From Micromonospora sp. Llam0 (GTDB lineage: Bacteria; Actinomycetota; Actinomycetes; Mycobacteriales; Micromonosporaceae): a stretch of 64,000 nucleotides of DNA. The notes under the pieces were generated by a model. It was not told the origin of the DNA, ran no database searches, and saw only the letters and a program-made list of their open reading frames with translations. Positions 61,725-64,000 of this stretch are shown one piece after another. How positions within the stretch are numbered: the first letter of the stretch is position 1; every line of letters begins with the position of its first letter. Position numbers and translations under genes: made by a program. The stretch is from NCBI RefSeq assembly GCF_003751085.1, contig NZ_RJJY01000001.1:2728001-2792000 (forward strand), given 5' to 3'.

Positions 61725-61749
61725 CGGCCCTCAGCGTGGCTGAGGGCCG
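61725..61749. terminator. Hairpin terminator
   Basis: CGGCCCTCAGC-GTG-GCTGAGGGCCG, an 11-bp perfect stem with a 3-base loop, 31 bases after the preceding stop. No U-tract, as usual in high-GC actinomycetes. Confidence 0.7.
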
Positions 61750-62056
61750 CCCGGCCGTCGCGATGGTTGACGACCATCCGTAGTGCGAGACGTGGGACCG
61801 GCGTGCCTCGGCCGCGCTCACGACGCGGACCGCCTGCGCGGCGACTAAGTCCTTTCCGCCGACCAGCGGCGGGTGGACGACCTTCGTCGAGATCACCCAG
61901 TCCCGTGTCTGGTTCCACCGGTGGCCTTCCGTGTACTGCCGCTGACCATCGACAGCCTCGACCGGTTCCGGTCGGCGCGCGGAATCCACACAGGATTAAC
62001 GCAGCCACCACCGTGCACGCTGAGTGATTGGCGAACGGATATGGTTGGAGGAGCAG
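61750..62056. other. No gene recognised
   Basis: About 300 bases between the terminator and the epimerase stop. Short frames exist but none has a convincing ribosome site or family resemblance. Probably the outer remains of the IS5-type element. Confidence 0.35.
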
Positions 62057-63028
62057 TCACGGTCGGTCGAGTGTCGGTTCGACCGGTGCCGAGGCGCGCA
62101 GATAGGCGATCATGTCGGCAACCCCCTCGTCGAACGACACGTGGGCCCGCCAGCCGAGCCGCTCCGCCGCCCGGTCCGGGCACAAGCGGACCCGCTGCAC
62201 CTCACCCGGCAGCGCGGGGCCGTACCTCGGCGCCCCGTCGAACCCCACATGCCGGGCGACCGTCGCGTAGACGCCGGCCACGGAGGTTCCGATACCAGTG
62301 CCCACATTGATCAAGCCATGCCCGCGGCTCATGGACCGCACGAACGCGTCCACGACATCCGAGACGTGCACGTAGTCGCGGATGACTGCGCCGTCGCCGT
62401 TGATCGTGCAGTCCGCGCCCCTCAGCAGATTGTTCGCGAAGATGGTGACCACGCCCGCCTCACCGTTCGGGTCCTGCCGAGGACCATAGACGTTGCCCAG
62501 CGCCAGCGCGACGTAGTCGATGTCCCGGTACCGGCGGTACAGCCGCAGATAGTCGCAGCCGACCCGCTTGGTGAGGCCGTAGAAGGACGACGGCCTCCCC
62601 CAGGACTCCTCGGTGAGCGCTGGATCGCCGGGCGGCGGGTCTCCGTAGATCGTGCCTCCACTGGATGCGAAGACGACCTTGTGCACACCGGCGTCGGCCG
62701 CGGCCTCCATGAGGTTGACGAGACCGAGGACGTTGCAGCGGACATCCAACAACGGGTCGCGCATGGAGACGTTGACGCCTGGCTGCGCGCCAATGAGCAT
62801 GATCAACTCTGGCCGCAAGGACCGTACCAGTGCGGCCGCCGCAGGTTCCGCGATGTCCAGCCGGTGGAACTGCTTCTCGGCGAGCCCACGGGCCCGGGCG
62901 GCGTCGAGGTTCTCCGGGCGTCCGGTGGACAGGTCGTCGATAACAGACACATCGTGCGACGCGGCGAGCAGTGCGTCCACCACGTGTGAGCCGATGAAAC
63001 CTGCACCTCCGGTGACCAGTACCTTCAC
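62057..63028 (-). CDS. NAD-dependent sugar-nucleotide epimerase/dehydratase (GalE-like SDR)
   Basis: 323 residues from GTG 63028 with GGGAGGA ahead. Rossmann motif VLVTGGAGFIGSHVVDALLA, IDDLSTGRPENLDAARARGL, the SDR catalytic Ser and Tyr-x3-Lys in ASSGGTIYGD and SSFYGLTKRVG, and NVYGPRQDPNGEAGVVTIFA with IRDYVHVSDVVDAFVRSMS. It acts on a UDP- or dTDP-sugar (4-epimerisation is likeliest). It is probably cotranscribed with the gene on its right or part of a surface-sugar or glycosylation locus continuing outside the window. Confidence 0.88.
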   Translation of the reverse strand: MKVLVTGGAGFIGSHVVDALLAASHDVSVIDDLSTGRPENLDAARARGLAEKQFHRLDIAEPAAAALVRSLRPELIMLIGAQPGVNVSMRDPLLDVRCNVLGLVNLMEAAADAGVHKVVFASSGGTIYGDPPPGDPALTEESWGRPSSFYGLTKRVGCDYLRLYRRYRDIDYVALALGNVYGPRQDPNGEAGVVTIFANNLLRGADCTINGDGAVIRDYVHVSDVVDAFVRSMSRGHGLINVGTGIGTSVAGVYATVARHVGFDGAPRYGPALPGEVQRVRLCPDRAAERLGWRAHVSFDEGVADMIAYLRASAPVEPTLDRP

Positions 63029-63321
63029 GAGTTCCTCCCGTAGCAACGTCACCTGGTACGTCTGAGGCCGGCGCCGTGCTTCCGCCACCGGTGCGGACGA
63101 TCACCGCTCGCCAGCCGTCAGCCGCCCGCACGCGGGTCGGCGCCGATCCACGTTGCGCCTGTCGAACTACACCAGGAGCCACGTTGGAGCATCCACGTGG
63201 CCTTCGGCCGACAGCAATTTTAGACCGACCTTCGTCAATGTATAGGCACCGCTGCCGCTCGTCAATTTCCGAAATGCCGTTTTCCGCCCATGGAAACAGG
63301 TCACCGAACACCGGGTGACTC
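63029..63321. other. Intergenic region before the epimerase gene
   Basis: Includes a stretch around 63205-63275 of lower GC than the surroundings, a plausible promoter region for the epimerase, and a short GGTCACC/GGGTGAC hairpin near 63299-63319 that could end the right-hand gene. No coding sequence seen. Confidence 0.35.
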
Positions 63322-64000
63322 TCACCCAGTCAATACAGTGGCGAGTCGCCAGATCTGAAGCCTGGCTGGGTAGCTGTGACGAATGTGGGCCGGGTCGGCG
63401 TCGAGGAGCTCTTTCACCCGATCGATGTCAAGGTATTTCCAGACGGGGTGATCCTTCGATGCCGGTATCCGATCCATAATCCGGCGCTGTATACCCGCGA
63501 TAGGATCCGTTGCGGGATCCGAATCGGCACGATCAGCGAGTTCCGTGCGGTGGATCAGCCACTCGCGGTCACGTACACGCTCTTGGCGCCCCCCGTAGCG
63601 ACCGCTCCGGCTGCAGTACGGGGTATCGTGAAGATCCGGGCCGAGCAGTGCGGTCAATTCCCGGTGAAAGCGTGCGCCCATCCGATCCTCAAGTGGCTGG
63701 CTCAGCATTGCCGGCCACAGTCGCCTGCTGACCAGTGGCGAAATCCCGTCCTGCCGGTAGTCGTACGGCACCGTTTTCATACCGTGCCAAGTCCCGAAGT
63801 ATTCGAGGAAGCACAATTCCGGCACATCGGAGAGCGCGAAGCCTTCGTCGACCGCCCGCTCGACGAAAGACGTCAACCATTTGCGAAACATGTTGAGGGC
63901 TGATGGCGATGCGATCGAGCGCACATGGGTCGGAACATATCGGCGCATCATCCCCTCGATCATCTCCTGTGGGGTCCGGGCATCCCGGTACTGATCGAAG
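63322..64000 (-). CDS. Probable asparagine-synthase-like protein, C-terminal part (partial)
   Basis: The frame is open to the window edge, so the start is outside (an internal ATG lies at 63963). Visible 226 residues include FDQYRDARTPQEMIEGMMRR, LCFLEYFGTWHGMKTVPYDY and a C-terminus HSYPARLQIWRLATVLTG. The last part resembles the end of asparagine-synthase or lasso-cyclase type ATP-dependent amide-forming enzymes. The ATP-binding SGGxDS loop would be outside the window, so the assignment is tentative. GC content and codon use are less extreme than in the island. Confidence 0.4.
   Translation of the reverse strand, partial: FDQYRDARTPQEMIEGMMRRYVPTHVRSIASPSALNMFRKWLTSFVERAVDEGFALSDVPELCFLEYFGTWHGMKTVPYDYRQDGISPLVSRRLWPAMLSQPLEDRMGARFHRELTALLGPDLHDTPYCSRSGRYGGRQERVRDREWLIHRTELADRADSDPATDPIAGIQRRIMDRIPASKDHPVWKYLDIDRVKELLDADPAHIRHSYPARLQIWRLATVLTG

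Overview
The window is about 70% GC, packed with ATGA/TGATG gene overlaps and GTG starts, and fits a high-GC actinomycete. Micromonosporaceae is my guess from overall style, not a proven placement. It reads as an accessory region: two catabolic gene blocks framed by mobile-element debris. No rRNA, tRNA or CRISPR array was seen.

Layout. Positions 1-2.0 kb hold broken fragments: an IS3 end, a group II intron tail, an ISL3 piece, a cytochrome P450 front half and an O-methyltransferase front end. Positions 2.0-10.3 kb carry, on the minus strand, a nine-gene operon of the Nit1C / MSMEG_0565-0572 type. It encodes a small 0570-family protein, flavoprotein, amidohydrolase, 0572-family protein, radical SAM enzyme, GNAT-AIR-synthase fusion, two nitrilase-superfamily proteins and a glycosyltransferase. 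One of the two nitrilases has lost its catalytic Cys and Glu. Positions 10.6-13.7 kb hold a transposase remnant, a copper amine oxidase and a TetR regulator.

Positions 13.7-45.2 kb form a large catabolic island. It has three IclR regulators, the lower meta-cleavage enzymes (2-oxopent-4-enoate hydratase, acylating acetaldehyde dehydrogenase, 4-hydroxy-2-oxovalerate aldolase) and two aldehyde dehydrogenases. It also has a ribose-type ABC importer, two FAO-like GMC oxidoreductases and several alpha/beta hydrolases. A Rieske oxygenase lies next to its own ferredoxin and reductase, followed by a LigB-type extradiol dioxygenase, an M20-like protein without metal ligands and a zinc-type dehydrogenase. 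Last come a CoA ligase, CoA-transferase and enoyl-CoA hydratase block and a dimethylformamidase-like hydrolase. A 17-bp palindrome close to GGTCCG-N5-CGGACC stands before nearly every transcription unit in 17-45 kb, so the island looks like one regulon under the IclR paralogues. My inference is import and side-chain oxidation of an alkyl- or acyl-substituted aromatic, CoA-dependent side-chain processing, ring hydroxylation and meta cleavage, then conversion to pyruvate and acetyl-CoA. The substrate cannot be named from sequence.

Positions 46.0-47.7 kb carry a microbial PARG (TIGR02452) coupled to a DUF5984-like protein. Positions 48.0-61.7 kb are a mobile-element pile-up. Two group II introns sit head to tail, the second with its maturase domain deleted. 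An IS1182 lies inside an IS4 with a 6-bp target duplication. An IS3 lies inside an IS66 whose 8-bp duplication is still visible. Another IS1182 splits an rve-type transposase gene, followed by an IS5 fragment with its companion gene. Positions 62.0-64.0 kb hold a sugar-nucleotide epimerase and the end of a probable asparagine-synthase-like gene.
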